Shown here: piece after piece, positions 1-8,757 of the stretch
Position numbering within the stretch: the first letter of the stretch is position 1
Layout of the letters: each line of letters begins with the position of its first letter
From: Candidatus Melainabacteria bacterium
GTDB lineage: Bacteria; Cyanobacteriota; Vampirovibrionia; Obscuribacterales; Obscuribacteraceae
Assembly (NCBI GenBank): GCA_016212515.1
Contig: JACRFZ010000045.1
Span: 1 to 64,000 of the forward strand
DNA length: 64,000 nucleotides
Direction of reading: 5' to 3'
Notes under the pieces: model-generated
What the model saw: the letters and a program-made list of their open reading frames with translations, nothing else
Told to the model about the DNA's origin: nothing
The model's database searches: none
Translations under genes and position numbers: made by a program

Positions 1-12
1 CAGGCACCGCTT

Positions 13-1344
13 CTAACGATAACTCTTGTCGTGCATCGGACTTAAAGAAATGGCGCCGATAGGATGTTTCAGCAACTGCTGCAAGGCCTTCAGATAGGAC
101 TCCAACTGAAAGGGCATCTGCATATAAGACGGCACAATCCCACTCAGGGCTTCCGTACGGGCAGCAAGATAGTCCAACCGCCCCTTATCAGGCAAAAGCA
201 TTTCACCACTTTCGCTGAAAAATCGCGGGTCGGCACATTTGTAGGCGGTAGCAATCTTGACCTCCTTGAGTGTAGCCATGCGGTCCAGGTTAGTGAGCAC
301 TAGCAGATCCACACCACCGACTACAGCTAGAGCATAGCGAGCGGCAACGGCATCAAACCAACCGAGGCGGAATTGGCCCTGCCAGGGATTACTGCCGTTA
401 TGGCAGGAGGAAAGGTCAAGGTCCGGGCAAGCCGTAACCAGGGGACCTGCACCGTGTCTGGTGGCATAGCCCCGCAAAAGACCAATCCGCCGTACTTCAC
501 CAGCGAAGCCACTGTCCTTCAGCAGGTCCAGCGCGTTTTCAAATGTACAGTTAGACCTTGTGCAATGTGGAAACGTGCCGTAGTTTTGATCGAGCATAAG
601 ACCCTGGGCCCCTTCGAATATAGCGCCGTTCTCCCTTATCAATGCAAGTAGAGCCTCGTCTTCCAGAACCCTGACGCGGTGATAGAAATGACGAAACAAC
701 TGCTCGTAGTAATCGATATCCACATTCTTCAGGGTTTCATACAGTGCCGAATTCACCTGGCAGGCTACTTGCTCCGCTTCCCGCAGGCTCTTTTGCCAGA
801 GCTGAAACAATTTACTTCCCAGTTCTGCCGTAGCCAGATCTCTTACATAAAGAGCCTTAGAACCCAACTCTTCCACGTCTCTCTGGGTCAGACCCACACC
901 AAAGCCGCAGGAACCGTGGCGGTTGCCGCTGCGGGCCACTTCCATCATCTGATTGAGGAGGCGATTGAAAGGCGTAATTATGGGCGCGTCGGCACTAACA
1001 ATCATCCTTTCCAGAGGATAGCAAACACCTTTGCCGGCAAGTTCCTCGGCTTCCTCCAGCAGATACTGCGGATCAATCAGTACATACCGGGACAAAATTG
1101 TAGATGTACCAGCTACAAACATGCCGGAGCCGAACTGACGAAAACAATGTTCACGCCCGTCTTCGGTCACCACATGGTGAGCGGCTTGGGCGCCGCCGTT
1201 GAAGCGCACAATGAACCGGGCACCAGTTTTGCGCACCAGGTGGTCCACAAAAGAACCCTTCCCTTCATCACCGTAACCTAGACCAAGCACAATGTGCGCC
1301 TGCGGCTCGGGAGAGGATAATACTTGTTCGGAAATATTAGACAT
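13..1344 (-). CDS. divergent adenylosuccinate synthetase-like enzyme
   Basis: A 443-residue member of the PurA/PurZ family, which joins aspartate to a 6-oxopurine nucleotide using GTP. Visible family motifs are GDEGKG (25-30, with the catalytic Asp), a His at 56-57 in the position of the second catalytic residue, FEGAQG (243-248), TRHGAGP (295-301), RLGWFD (326-331) and TNLD (351-354). Departures from housekeeping PurA are marked: the IMP-loop TTGRGIGP is replaced by SCGFGVG near 145, and the guanine-binding TKLD reads TNLD. An upstream in-frame ATG at 1410 exists, but the start at 1344 has a strong GGGAGG site. It is the last gene of a minus-strand run, 82 bases from the vWA gene. The substrate may differ from IMP; that is inference. 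Confidence 0.85.
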   Translation of the reverse strand: MSNISEQVLSSPEPQAHIVLGLGYGDEGKGSFVDHLVRKTGARFIVRFNGGAQAAHHVVTEDGREHCFRQFGSGMFVAGTSTILSRYVLIDPQYLLEEAEELAGKGVCYPLERMIVSADAPIITPFNRLLNQMMEVARSGNRHGSCGFGVGLTQRDVEELGSKALYVRDLATAELGSKLFQLWQKSLREAEQVACQVNSALYETLKNVDIDYYEQLFRHFYHRVRVLEDEALLALIRENGAIFEGAQGLMLDQNYGTFPHCTRSNCTFENALDLLKDSGFAGEVRRIGLLRGYATRHGAGPLVTACPDLDLSSCHNGSNPWQGQFRLGWFDAVAARYALAVVGGVDLLVLTNLDRMATLKEVKIATAYKCADPRFFSESGEMLLPDKGRLDYLAARTEALSGIVPSYMQMPFQLESYLKALQQLLKHPIGAISLSPMHDKSYR

Positions 1345-1426
1345 CAAATCCTCCCGGTTTGACGACATGGAAAACGGAGCGGCCGCGCCGAAAAACAACG
1401 ACCGCTCCATACTTAGCTATCTAAAC

Positions 1427-2854
1427 TTAGAACAGTTCGGGAGAAATTTCCTGGAAAATACCCTGCTTGGCAAACTGCGTCAGCGCCAGGGTAGCGTCCT
1501 TCTGCCTGGCCTCCGGCACTCGACGGCTCTTCATGTCGGCCACGAACTGATCGAGGGTCATGGCGCCACTCTGCAGAGCCATGAAACCAATCATGACCTC
1601 CACGGAAGAAGCGGCATCTTGCACGCGCAGAACGTTGACCGAAGGAATGTAGCGGCTCCACTTTTCCAGAATTACTTCATCCTGGTAAGCGCTATGGTTG
1701 TCTTCCACAGGGGCTTCAGAGCCGCTGTAGACAAAACTGAAAAGCTCCTGCCGACTGCCGCTGCCGGTAGCACCCGCTCTAATTACGCCTTCCACCCGTT
1801 CAATGCGACCATGAATATCAAGTTCGGCACGGAAGGGAATCGGCCCGTGGTCATGTTCGTGATAGCCATAATTTTCCACCCAGAACTGATAACGTCCCGG
1901 TTGCGCTTCCCCTACGGCCCAGCGGATATTCTCCACCGGCTTGGGGTCTTCGCCTCTGACGTTGCGGTCCACGTCAAGTTCGCCGCCACACCGGGCGCGC
2001 TTGGCACCATAATAAATATGCTCGCCGGCCGGAGTCATGCAGTGCAGATCCAGGTCGTTGCGATTGTCCCAGATCAGGGAGCAGCGAATACTCACTTTCT
2101 CGAACTTGCCGCCGGCCAGTTTCAACCGCTGCTTAATTTCCGCATCGATGGAGCTCTTACGTTGAGCCATGGTCGAACGAGGAAAGATAACTGCCGTGTG
2201 ATACTTGTTTTGCAGTTCGGCGAAAACCTGCGTTGAGGGAAGGTCTTCAGTCAGGGTGTCGCCAATTAAAGACTTGACGAAGGCGCGCGAAACCACCGGA
2301 TAAGGCGCTTCATCAGCGGTAAAGAAGGCAAAGCCCTTTCTGCCCTTCTTCAGGCTATCCAACCGCGTCTTGTTGGCCAGGTAATAGGCAAGCAGTTCGT
2401 AAGACTCTTCCCCGGTACCGCCGCCGCCCTCCTCCATCCAGATCTTTTCGAGCACGGCATCAATGCGCTTATCCGATTCGAACTGACCCACCTGAATGGG
2501 AGCCCGATCGCAATTGGCATCACCCACGGCCGCCCACAGCACCTGCGGGTCGGGCACGATATTGCTGAGTTTGAGCGAGGCCAAAAACGAAGGCACCTGC
2601 TCGTAAATACGGCGTGCATCATCACCTCGCGATTTGGTCACATCCATCACCACCGCAATCGATGTAATTTCCGGATGTTCCGCCGATTCGCACGACTCCC
2701 GAGTCTTGTTGAGGATATTCAAGTCGGGATGCACACCTTGAACCTGACCGCTGCGAGCGCGCTCATTGTAGTTGAAGGCTTGCTCGCTTGTTCTGCTTGT
2801 GCTGACGGCTACGCGAGCTGTCCGCACGTCTGCGTGATAGTTTCCACCACCCAT
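1427..2854 (-). CDS. vWA-like protein with C-terminal YfaP/DUF2135-like domain
   Basis: A 475-residue protein with no signal peptide. Residues about 63-250 form a von Willebrand A-like domain: a hydrophobic strand followed by DVTKS, a degenerate metal site where DxSxS is expected, then the family signature APIQVGQFESD and a glycine run before ESYELLAYY. Residues about 255-360 match the YfaP/DUF2135 type beta domain, with LIWDNRNDLDLHC, P-G-H-I-Y-Y and a GGELDVD stretch. The C-terminal 100 residues are helical. Start has AGGAG nine bases upstream. It lies between the kinase-like gene and the PurA-like gene, all on the minus strand, so a protein-interaction or scaffold role in that set is likely. 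Confidence 0.85.
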   Translation of the reverse strand: MGGGNYHADVRTARVAVSTSRTSEQAFNYNERARSGQVQGVHPDLNILNKTRESCESAEHPEITSIAVVMDVTKSRGDDARRIYEQVPSFLASLKLSNIVPDPQVLWAAVGDANCDRAPIQVGQFESDKRIDAVLEKIWMEEGGGGTGEESYELLAYYLANKTRLDSLKKGRKGFAFFTADEAPYPVVSRAFVKSLIGDTLTEDLPSTQVFAELQNKYHTAVIFPRSTMAQRKSSIDAEIKQRLKLAGGKFEKVSIRCSLIWDNRNDLDLHCMTPAGEHIYYGAKRARCGGELDVDRNVRGEDPKPVENIRWAVGEAQPGRYQFWVENYGYHEHDHGPIPFRAELDIHGRIERVEGVIRAGATGSGSRQELFSFVYSGSEAPVEDNHSAYQDEVILEKWSRYIPSVNVLRVQDAASSVEVMIGFMALQSGAMTLDQFVADMKSRRVPEARQKDATLALTQFAKQGIFQEISPELF

Positions 2855-2934
2855 AGGGGTCTCCTGTTTGTTTGTTGGTTGAACTCTGGCATTGCTTCGA
2901 ATGTAGGCAGCCTGCCGGTTTCGATAGGCAGCAA

Positions 2935-4047
2935 TTAAGCCATATCGAAATGCAGAAATTTCCTTGGCCAGAGACTATCCTTGATTTGGCACTGCTGCTC
3001 GTAAAGGCTCCAGGCATCGGCAGGACGCACCAGATAGTTTTCCTCCACAAGCGAGAGAATGAAGAGGCGCAAAGGCTCTTCCACCGAAGCGGGAAGGCTG
3101 TTGGTGGCAGGATCTCCACCAAGAGTCCAGATCATCAGCTTACCCAGAGAGTAGATGTCGCTCCATGGTCCAATCTTGCCTCCGGCAGCCACTTCCGGTG
3201 CCATAAACAGATCGGGCGGCAAGTTGATTTTCTCATTCGTTACCGCCGGCTTATGCACCGCGCTTTTCCAGCCGCAAATAATGACGTTGTGGGAGGCAGG
3301 TTGCACAATAAAATGCTCAGGGCAAAGATTACCGTGCACAAGACCAAGGCTATGAACATAACCAAGGCAACTGAAAGCCCGGTCGAGCATCCAGACGATG
3401 TGCTTGCGATCCACACCCTTAACATGGGTTGGATGCGCTCTCACCTGGGTAAGGGAGAAACCGGAAATGCGGCGATAGACCAGCCCCAGCCTGCCCCCCG
3501 ACTGAAAGCGATCCATGACGAAAGGCAGATGCTTCCACTGGGGCACCGCTACCTCGTGAAGCAGGTCCAGGTTGCGCACTTCCTTTTGCAGGCGCGGGTT
3601 GCAGGAAGTGTCCTTCGCCACCTTGATCACCACTTCGCCAACCGATAGACCATCGCGCTCCATGAAGCCCTCATACAAATTAGATACGGCGCCGCCTCTG
3701 ATCAGATTACCGATGAAGTAACGATTGGCAGCGACGCTGAAAGATTTGCTTGCATAGGGCGGATGACGCCTGCCCCGTCCCTCTATACCGTACACATGCT
3801 GGCGGATGCGCGTTCTTGCCAGACGGTACAGTTCTTCCAATTTGGCATCGGCGTCGGCAGCAGCTTCGGCGTCAAGCGGATCGTGATAGGAAGAAGGCGT
3901 GGTCAGGGACTTAAACTTCTTGTATTCAACATCGAGATATTTGAGAAGAGTTGCTTCCGGCAAGACCACGTCTTCGCAACCGAAGAGGTCCTCCGGATGG
4001 TTTGCTTGCATGACCTGCAAGTAAACCGAATTTAAATCGGCGTCCAT
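2935..4047 (-). CDS. kinase-fold protein with degenerate catalytic loop and J-like N terminus
   Basis: A 370-residue protein. Residues 1-85 resemble a J domain without HPD: a helix with EYKKFKSL followed by a linker and a KLEELYRLA helix. Residues about 103-345 have the protein kinase fold: VVIKVAK (Lys142), Glu156, an APE motif at 283-285 and WSDIYSLG around 295-302. The catalytic loop reads HGNLCPEH, so the HRD aspartate is Asn240, and DFG is replaced by CGW (258-260). It is therefore probably a pseudokinase or an atypical enzyme. A TTG at 4062 is in frame, but the ATG at 4047 has GGGGAG at the right distance. It is followed 80 bases later by the vWA gene, recalling kinase-vWA pairs of Ter-type clusters. 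Confidence 0.85.
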   Translation of the reverse strand: MDADLNSVYLQVMQANHPEDLFGCEDVVLPEATLLKYLDVEYKKFKSLTTPSSYHDPLDAEAAADADAKLEELYRLARTRIRQHVYGIEGRGRRHPPYASKSFSVAANRYFIGNLIRGGAVSNLYEGFMERDGLSVGEVVIKVAKDTSCNPRLQKEVRNLDLLHEVAVPQWKHLPFVMDRFQSGGRLGLVYRRISGFSLTQVRAHPTHVKGVDRKHIVWMLDRAFSCLGYVHSLGLVHGNLCPEHFIVQPASHNVIICGWKSAVHKPAVTNEKINLPPDLFMAPEVAAGGKIGPWSDIYSLGKLMIWTLGGDPATNSLPASVEEPLRLFILSLVEENYLVRPADAWSLYEQQCQIKDSLWPRKFLHFDMA

Positions 4048-4084
4048 AGATGAACTCCCCAATGAAATTGCAGTTTACTGAAAT

Positions 4085-4124
4085 GGCGGAAGAGAAGCAG
4101 AAGATACTCAGCCCTTCTTCCGCC
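4085..4124 (-). terminator. hairpin between 4147 gene and kinase-like gene
   Basis: GGCGGAAGA at 4085-4093 pairs perfectly with TCTTCCGCC at 4116-4124. It lies between the stop of the upstream gene and the start of the kinase-like gene. No strong T tract follows, so it could be an attenuator or RNA-processing site rather than a full terminator. Confidence 0.5.
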
Positions 4125-4146
4125 GGCAGGAGTCTAAAGAGCAGCC

Positions 4147-5382
4147 TTAACGGTGCCCGCCCCACTCATCGCCTTCTTCTCTTTCAACACGGCTGCGAAC
4201 AGCGGCTTTGCGAGCCGGTGCCTGCAACTTATCCCAGGGAATTTGCATACCCAGGCGCACAAGGTCGGTCAGGTAAGCAATTTCGTCATTACCGCCGGTG
4301 ACCTTGTCAAATTCCATAATGGCCAGCACGTAACCAATCAAATTGCGCTCCATGCGAGGATAGTCGTTGGTGACTGCCACATTCAACATCTTGAGCATCT
4401 GCTCACGATTAGCCGCTCCAATCTGAGCCGGCAAGGAAGAGTTTTCCAAGACTTCCATGATCTGATTGGCATCGTAGGCCAGGGCACGGGCAACCGGAAT
4501 GCCAGTGCCGGCGAAGATCTTGTTGATTCTCTGAATGACGCTCTCTGCCGCATCGTGCAGACCGTCGGTGGCAGGCGGTTCCATCATGCCCGGAGGCAGA
4601 GCCAACTGACCGCCGCCGGAAGCCATGGCTATCATGCCCATGAACATGGCCGGATTGTTGGAGCCCTGCTGCCAGGTTTCAACCCAGCCTTTGAGCTGAT
4701 TCTGGAAGCTGAAAAGCGCAGGCCACATCTGCTCGTCCAATTTAGCCAGCAATTGATTTTTGCGGCTCTGAGTGACGAAAGAGCCTTCGATATCCAGCGC
4801 CGTCAAAACATCGGCATAAGAGCGGCGCGTCAACAGCTTGCGCAACTTGTAATACTCTGCACTGGCCGGTTCTTCCAGTTCTTCGGCATAGCGCTCCATA
4901 CGCTCGGCAAGCATGCTGGGCAAGTCGAAGAAACCGACGCGACTGGCGATACCGGCACGAATGGCGGCATAGATAGAGGTTTGATCCACTTTCAATTCGC
5001 CGCCTGATTTAAGTGCGGTCAACCAGGCGCCGTTTTCAGGCACCGGCGGCAGAGCAGAATAGCCAGCGGTGCGACCGGGCTGCACTAAGACTGCTTCTGG
5101 AACAACTTTGGCTTTGCGCAGATGATCGGCAACTGCCTTTTTGAGGCGTGCCAGAGGCACCCCTTCAAAGGCTTTACGCAAATCTTCGAACGGCGTGTAT
5201 TCCTCGCTGTTGAGAAGGTCGACGGCTTCCGTGCCGAGTTCACCGACAAGAGGTTTAAGAGCCTCTCCTACGGAGGCCGCATCCTTACCGATGGCAGCGG
5301 CAAATGGGGCGATAAACGCCTCCCAGGCAGCATTGACAGGGGCAGAGGCAGGAGCAGGAGTGGTTTCTGTGGTTTCGGTCAT
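4147..5382 (-). CDS. unrecognised alpha-helical protein, 411 residues
   Basis: I do not recognise this protein. The N terminus is a Thr/Ala/Pro-rich tail of about 20 residues, then almost entirely predicted helix, with a Gly/Pro/Met-rich patch (MASGGGQLALPPGMMEPP) near the middle and a charged tail EREEGDEWGGHR. There is no signal peptide or membrane segment. A longer reading frame extends to 5496, but the ATG at 5382 is preceded by GAGGAAG and is the better start. It is the gene immediately upstream of the kinase-like, vWA and PurA-like genes on the same strand and is probably co-expressed with them. Confidence 0.8.
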   Translation of the reverse strand: MTETTETTPAPASAPVNAAWEAFIAPFAAAIGKDAASVGEALKPLVGELGTEAVDLLNSEEYTPFEDLRKAFEGVPLARLKKAVADHLRKAKVVPEAVLVQPGRTAGYSALPPVPENGAWLTALKSGGELKVDQTSIYAAIRAGIASRVGFFDLPSMLAERMERYAEELEEPASAEYYKLRKLLTRRSYADVLTALDIEGSFVTQSRKNQLLAKLDEQMWPALFSFQNQLKGWVETWQQGSNNPAMFMGMIAMASGGGQLALPPGMMEPPATDGLHDAAESVIQRINKIFAGTGIPVARALAYDANQIMEVLENSSLPAQIGAANREQMLKMLNVAVTNDYPRMERNLIGYVLAIMEFDKVTGGNDEIAYLTDLVRLGMQIPWDKLQAPARKAAVRSRVEREEGDEWGGHR

Positions 5383-5452
5383 TTTCTTCCTCGTGTTAAG
5401 AGTTAAGTGTTGGTCTGAATGGTCCGCTTCCGCATTGGAAGCGAACCGGTAT

Positions 5453-5472
5453 GTCGACTGAAAGCAGTCGAC
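5453..5472 (-). terminator. hairpin upstream of the 4147 gene
   Basis: Perfect 8-bp stem GTCGACTG (5453-5460) and CAGTCGAC (5465-5472) with an AAAG tetraloop. A second stem, GAGCCG (5526-5531) with CGGCTC (5542-5547), lies just before it in the direction of transcription. Together they fill the 180-base gap after the 5563 gene and may terminate or attenuate transcription into the kinase-like operon. Confidence 0.45.
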
Positions 5473-5562
5473 GAGATAGAACTTTTTGTGGTTCAAAGCG
5501 GCAAGTCGCCAACTTTCACAAAAGCGAGCCGGGATACAAAGCGGCTCAGTGAGATAGAAACC

Positions 5563-5820
5563 TCAGTCAGACTTATCGTCCAAACCGGCAGTCTCATGGA
5601 AAGTCAGTTCAAAATTGCCGTCCGAACGTGGCGTCAGGGCATACATTGTCGGAGGTAAGACCTCCAGACAGAAAAGCGCCCCCTCGGTCATAATCCAGGA
5701 CGAGAACTGGGCATCATTCATGTTGAGCAAGTATTGAACGCACTTGGCGCGCAACTGAGCGGCGCTGACTTGGGTTTTCCGTGGAGTGCAACTGTTGGAA
5801 GCATTGGGATTTTTCGTCAT
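5563..5820 (-). CDS. small unrecognised protein, 85 residues
   Basis: A short soluble protein, not recognised. It begins MTKNPNASNS with a polar tail, then a helical core (AAQLRAKCVQYLLNMND) and a beta-rich C terminus ending in acidic DDKSD. The frame opens at 5892 inside the preceding gene, but that gene stops at 5831, and the ATG at 5820 gives a normal 10-base gap. The ribosome binding site is weak (GAAGA), so translation may depend on coupling to the upstream membrane protein gene. Confidence 0.6.
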   Translation of the reverse strand: MTKNPNASNSCTPRKTQVSAAQLRAKCVQYLLNMNDAQFSSWIMTEGALFCLEVLPPTMYALTPRSDGNFELTFHETAGLDDKSD

Positions 5821-5830
5821 TGACGTATCT

Positions 5831-6322
5831 TCATTGAAATTTGAGGGTGAAGCGTCTTGCCAGCTCACCAGCCCGCTTGATGGTGGGACCACCGAAAGCG
5901 AAGAAGTAAATCACCGCCAGAGTCCAGAAGGACAGACCGACGATGGCTACCACAGCCTGGCGCTCCAGGGCGGAAGTGAGCAGTACGGCAAGAAAAACTG
6001 CGCTGAATGCAACCATGCTACAGGCAAGATGCACCAGCATTTTAAAAAGCGACCGGCAAGCGGTAGCTTTCAAGGCTTGCAGCGGCAGCAGTCTGAATTG
6101 CTCTGTGGCGAGAATCTCGTAAAACAGATAGCCGGCAATCAGGAACGCTACCGGGGAAACGTAGGGATGGAGGAACAGGTCAAGCCCGGTCCAGATAAGG
6201 GCTAAGGCGGCCAGATGCAAGGCAATGGCAACAGACCAGCCGTACCAGAGCGTGAACAAAACTCCTGCAGACAATACCAGCCAAAAACCTCTGGATTTGA
6301 TGGACGTGTGCTTAATAGTCAT
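5831..6322 (-). CDS. small integral membrane protein, 163 residues
   Basis: Not recognised by family. About four hydrophobic segments are visible (around residues 12-30, 32-50, 52-70 and a long stretch 95-145), with a positively charged C terminus (KRAGELARRFTLKF), so cytoplasmic ends are likely by the positive-inside rule. The ATG at 6322 follows CGGAG at a suitable distance. It appears to be the first gene of the minus-strand run that continues through the vWA and PurA-like genes. Confidence 0.75.
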   Translation of the reverse strand: MTIKHTSIKSRGFWLVLSAGVLFTLWYGWSVAIALHLAALALIWTGLDLFLHPYVSPVAFLIAGYLFYEILATEQFRLLPLQALKATACRSLFKMLVHLACSMVAFSAVFLAVLLTSALERQAVVAIVGLSFWTLAVIYFFAFGGPTIKRAGELARRFTLKFQ

Positions 6323-7209
6323 AAAGTGTTGCTCCGCGTCGATAATTCACCAAGCCCTCCTCTTCAGCACCATGAACCAGGCAGACCCCGACAAACTATT
6401 CAACAGAGCGGTGGCTGCTTCGTAACGGGTCTCTTGGCGCATGAGCGGGAAGGTGGGTGAAAATCTCTAAGGTGAAGGAAAGAAAAATGGAACAGACCCA
6501 GTCTGACCGAAGTGAGAGCTTAATTTCTCTGGCTACGACCAACCCGCGGGTGTAAAAATGCTTCAGAAAGACCTACTCCAGCTCATCCCTTAACAATTCT
6601 TGTAAGGCCGATCCTAGTAGAGCTACTAGCTGGCCTGCACCGGACAGCCAAAAGCGGCCTGCGTTCTGTGGCACATCCGTGTTTCATCTGTGTCGAAACC
6701 GTGAGCAAGATTCGGCCGCTTCTGGCAAGCACTGTGAGACGGTGAGCGCCGTGTAATCTCCTTAGCGAAGCCTGTGCTGCGGCTTCTACGAAACCAGGCG
6801 CTCAGCTCAAAACAGCAAACCGGCCTCCTCGTCACCCCGAAAACCCCCACGTTGAATGGTTCTCCATTAGAAACTCCAGCTGCTTCGAGCCAGCTTAGAT
6901 CATGAATTAGACCATCGACATGGGCTCTTATATTGCTTAGGTTTAGTTACCCTAACTCCGAAATTTAACTGGAACTCTCTCTAGATAGCTTTAAAGCGCA
7001 AACAGCAACCATTGAAAGCACCATTCCTCAAGCAGCTCGCTGCTCGCTCTGGACAACCTTTCTTCCGGTCTATCAAAAGAGTCTTTCAGGAAAACAGAAA
7101 CAGGGTCAACGAAGTACCTCTCGAGCTTTCGGTTCGATGCCGGATCCACGGCTTTAATTGAAAGACCGTCAACTACTAACCTCTCAAGCAGGGGGTGGAG
7201 AATATTTCT
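6323..7209. other. 887-base divergent intergenic region
   Basis: This region separates minus-strand and plus-strand gene sets and must hold promoters for both. I see no convincing gene. A 22-codon frame at 6487-6555 (+) has an AAGGAAAG site and might be a leader peptide, but nothing else supports it. Frames at 6626-6850 and 6991-7221 on the minus strand lack ribosome binding sites and family features. A long dyad lies at 6605-6636. Confidence 0.5.
6605..6636. repeat. extended inverted repeat
   Basis: AGGCC (6605-6609) and GGCCT (6632-6636) flank the perfect inverted repeat CTAGTAG (6614-6620) / CTACTAG (6623-6629). It sits in the middle of a non-coding divergent region with no nearby gene end, so an operator or a folded RNA is more likely than a terminator. 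Confidence 0.5.
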
Positions 7210-7839
7210 ATGAAGCACCAAAGAGCAAGTCGCGGTGGAGCTATTCCGCTGCTAATAATTCTCGCGATCGGATGGAGTGGCTATGCCATCTGGCTGTTCA
7301 GCATCTGGCCCCCGCACCCCGGTCCTACCGTCATTGCCGGCGCCATTGTAATGGTCTGCATCTTCGTTTTCTCGCTATCGGTAATCCTGCATTCCAGCTT
7401 TCGGCATCAGCCTCCTCCTTTCGGGCTCGAAAGTCTGCCAGACAGCCTCATACCGAAAGCACCGGTTCGCCTTGAAAACTGGGGCATTCACTACCATAAA
7501 CGCAAAGTGGACCAGGAAGCAGACGGCTACGTCCTGCAGGGGTTTGTCCATGGAGATCCGAACTACACCGATGGCACCGAAATAACTACCGGAAGAATAG
7601 ACGACGTAATCGGCAAAGTCGTGCGCATTCACGAATACTGGGTGATACTCGGGAAGCCTTCTGAGGCCTACCGTGAGCACTATCCAGACTACATCCCGGA
7701 AATGCCACTCTGGGGCTTCAGCGATAAAACCATTAAACATCACTTCGACTTTGATGAGCTTGAACGGAGCGGCAGGAAGCTTCCTCCCAGAAAGCTTGTA
7801 AAAGCTATAGAGGCAGAATGCCTGCGCTTTAACAATTAA
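7210..7839 (+). CDS. membrane-anchored protein, first of a tandem paralogue pair
   Basis: A 209-residue protein with two N-terminal membrane segments (about residues 12-31 and 38-60, the first ending in IWPPHPGP) and a soluble C-terminal domain. The soluble part shares with the next gene VRLENW, LQG-V-GDP-DGT, and EYWVILG-PS, so the two are paralogues. A GTG at 7195 is in frame, but that base run is the Shine-Dalgarno GGGTGGAG of the ATG at 7210. Function unknown; the conserved C-terminal domain probably faces the cytoplasm, since the first segment follows a basic start (KHQRASRG). Confidence 0.85.
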   Translation: MKHQRASRGGAIPLLIILAIGWSGYAIWLFSIWPPHPGPTVIAGAIVMVCIFVFSLSVILHSSFRHQPPPFGLESLPDSLIPKAPVRLENWGIHYHKRKVDQEADGYVLQGFVHGDPNYTDGTEITTGRIDDVIGKVVRIHEYWVILGKPSEAYREHYPDYIPEMPLWGFSDKTIKHHFDFDELERSGRKLPPRKLVKAIEAECLRFNN

Positions 7840-7958
7840 CAGCTGAATCATCCAAACGCTTGCCTGAAGGCGTTGGTCAACTGGCGGCAAAGCTTTCACA
7901 ATCGAAACCGGGAGCATTTGCCCCCAAAGCCCCAGACGAGGGGAAGGAGAAAACGTGT

Positions 7959-8612
7959 ATGAATGACCTGGAATCGCAATTCAACCACACTGCCTTACAT
8001 TTCATACTAGTAACACTAAGTTATATCGGCTTCGGTACACTCCTGTACACGATCTGGCCGCCGACGCCAACTTTTGCCGTCTTTGCGGCCACGGCGGTTT
8101 GCACAGGTCTGGGCATCATCTCACTCTCGCTCATTTTTTACCGACTAATGCATATCGCGGCTCTAGTCCCCGAACCCCCCGAAGAAGAACCAGTGGTAAA
8201 AAAAGAGACCCCGGAGTTATCTCAACCACGGCAGACCTTACCAAAGCCGGCAGGAGCAGTTCGCCTCGAAAACTGGACTGTCATATTCGATCGACCAAAT
8301 ATGGGTCCGGAAGGATGTGGCTTCAGGCTACAGGGTCAAGTCTTCGGGGATCCGGCCTTTGCGGACGGCACCCACATTGAAACCTCGCATCTCGTGTACG
8401 CGGTTGGCAAAGTAGCCATGGTTTTTCGCGAATACTGGGTCATTCTAGGGCAGCCCTCGCAACAATGGATTAGCAGTCACGAGTCCTTTGACGCACAAGC
8501 TCCCCTCAAGCGACTCAACGCTAACTACATCTCCCATCACCAAAACTTCGAAATCATTCAAAGTCGTGGCTGGGAAGTTCCAGGAGAATGCCTGAGCGCT
8601 AACTCCAACTAG
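7959..8612 (+). CDS. membrane-anchored protein, second of a tandem paralogue pair
   Basis: A 217-residue paralogue of the preceding product: two membrane segments near residues 10-30 and 35-58 (again TIWPPTPT after the first), a Pro/Glu-rich linker (PEPPEEEP) and the same soluble domain (VRLENW, FRLQGQVFGDP, REYWVILGQPSQ). The frame opens at 7860, but the ATG at 7959 has GGGAAGGAG nine bases upstream. The pair is separated by 119 bases with no hairpin, so it is probably one transcript. Not recognised as a named family. Confidence 0.85.
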   Translation: MNDLESQFNHTALHFILVTLSYIGFGTLLYTIWPPTPTFAVFAATAVCTGLGIISLSLIFYRLMHIAALVPEPPEEEPVVKKETPELSQPRQTLPKPAGAVRLENWTVIFDRPNMGPEGCGFRLQGQVFGDPAFADGTHIETSHLVYAVGKVAMVFREYWVILGQPSQQWISSHESFDAQAPLKRLNANYISHHQNFEIIQSRGWEVPGECLSANSN

Positions 8613-8757
8613 GACGAACTGTGGGAAGGAAAGCCTCTATTGCACAATCCTTCCCGATAGCAAGGAAAGCTCCTGCAGGATGCATTAACACGGTCGGCCG
8701 TCGCTTCCAGTGATTGGCCTGCCAAATCAACCAATCCATCTCAATTGGAGCAATATC

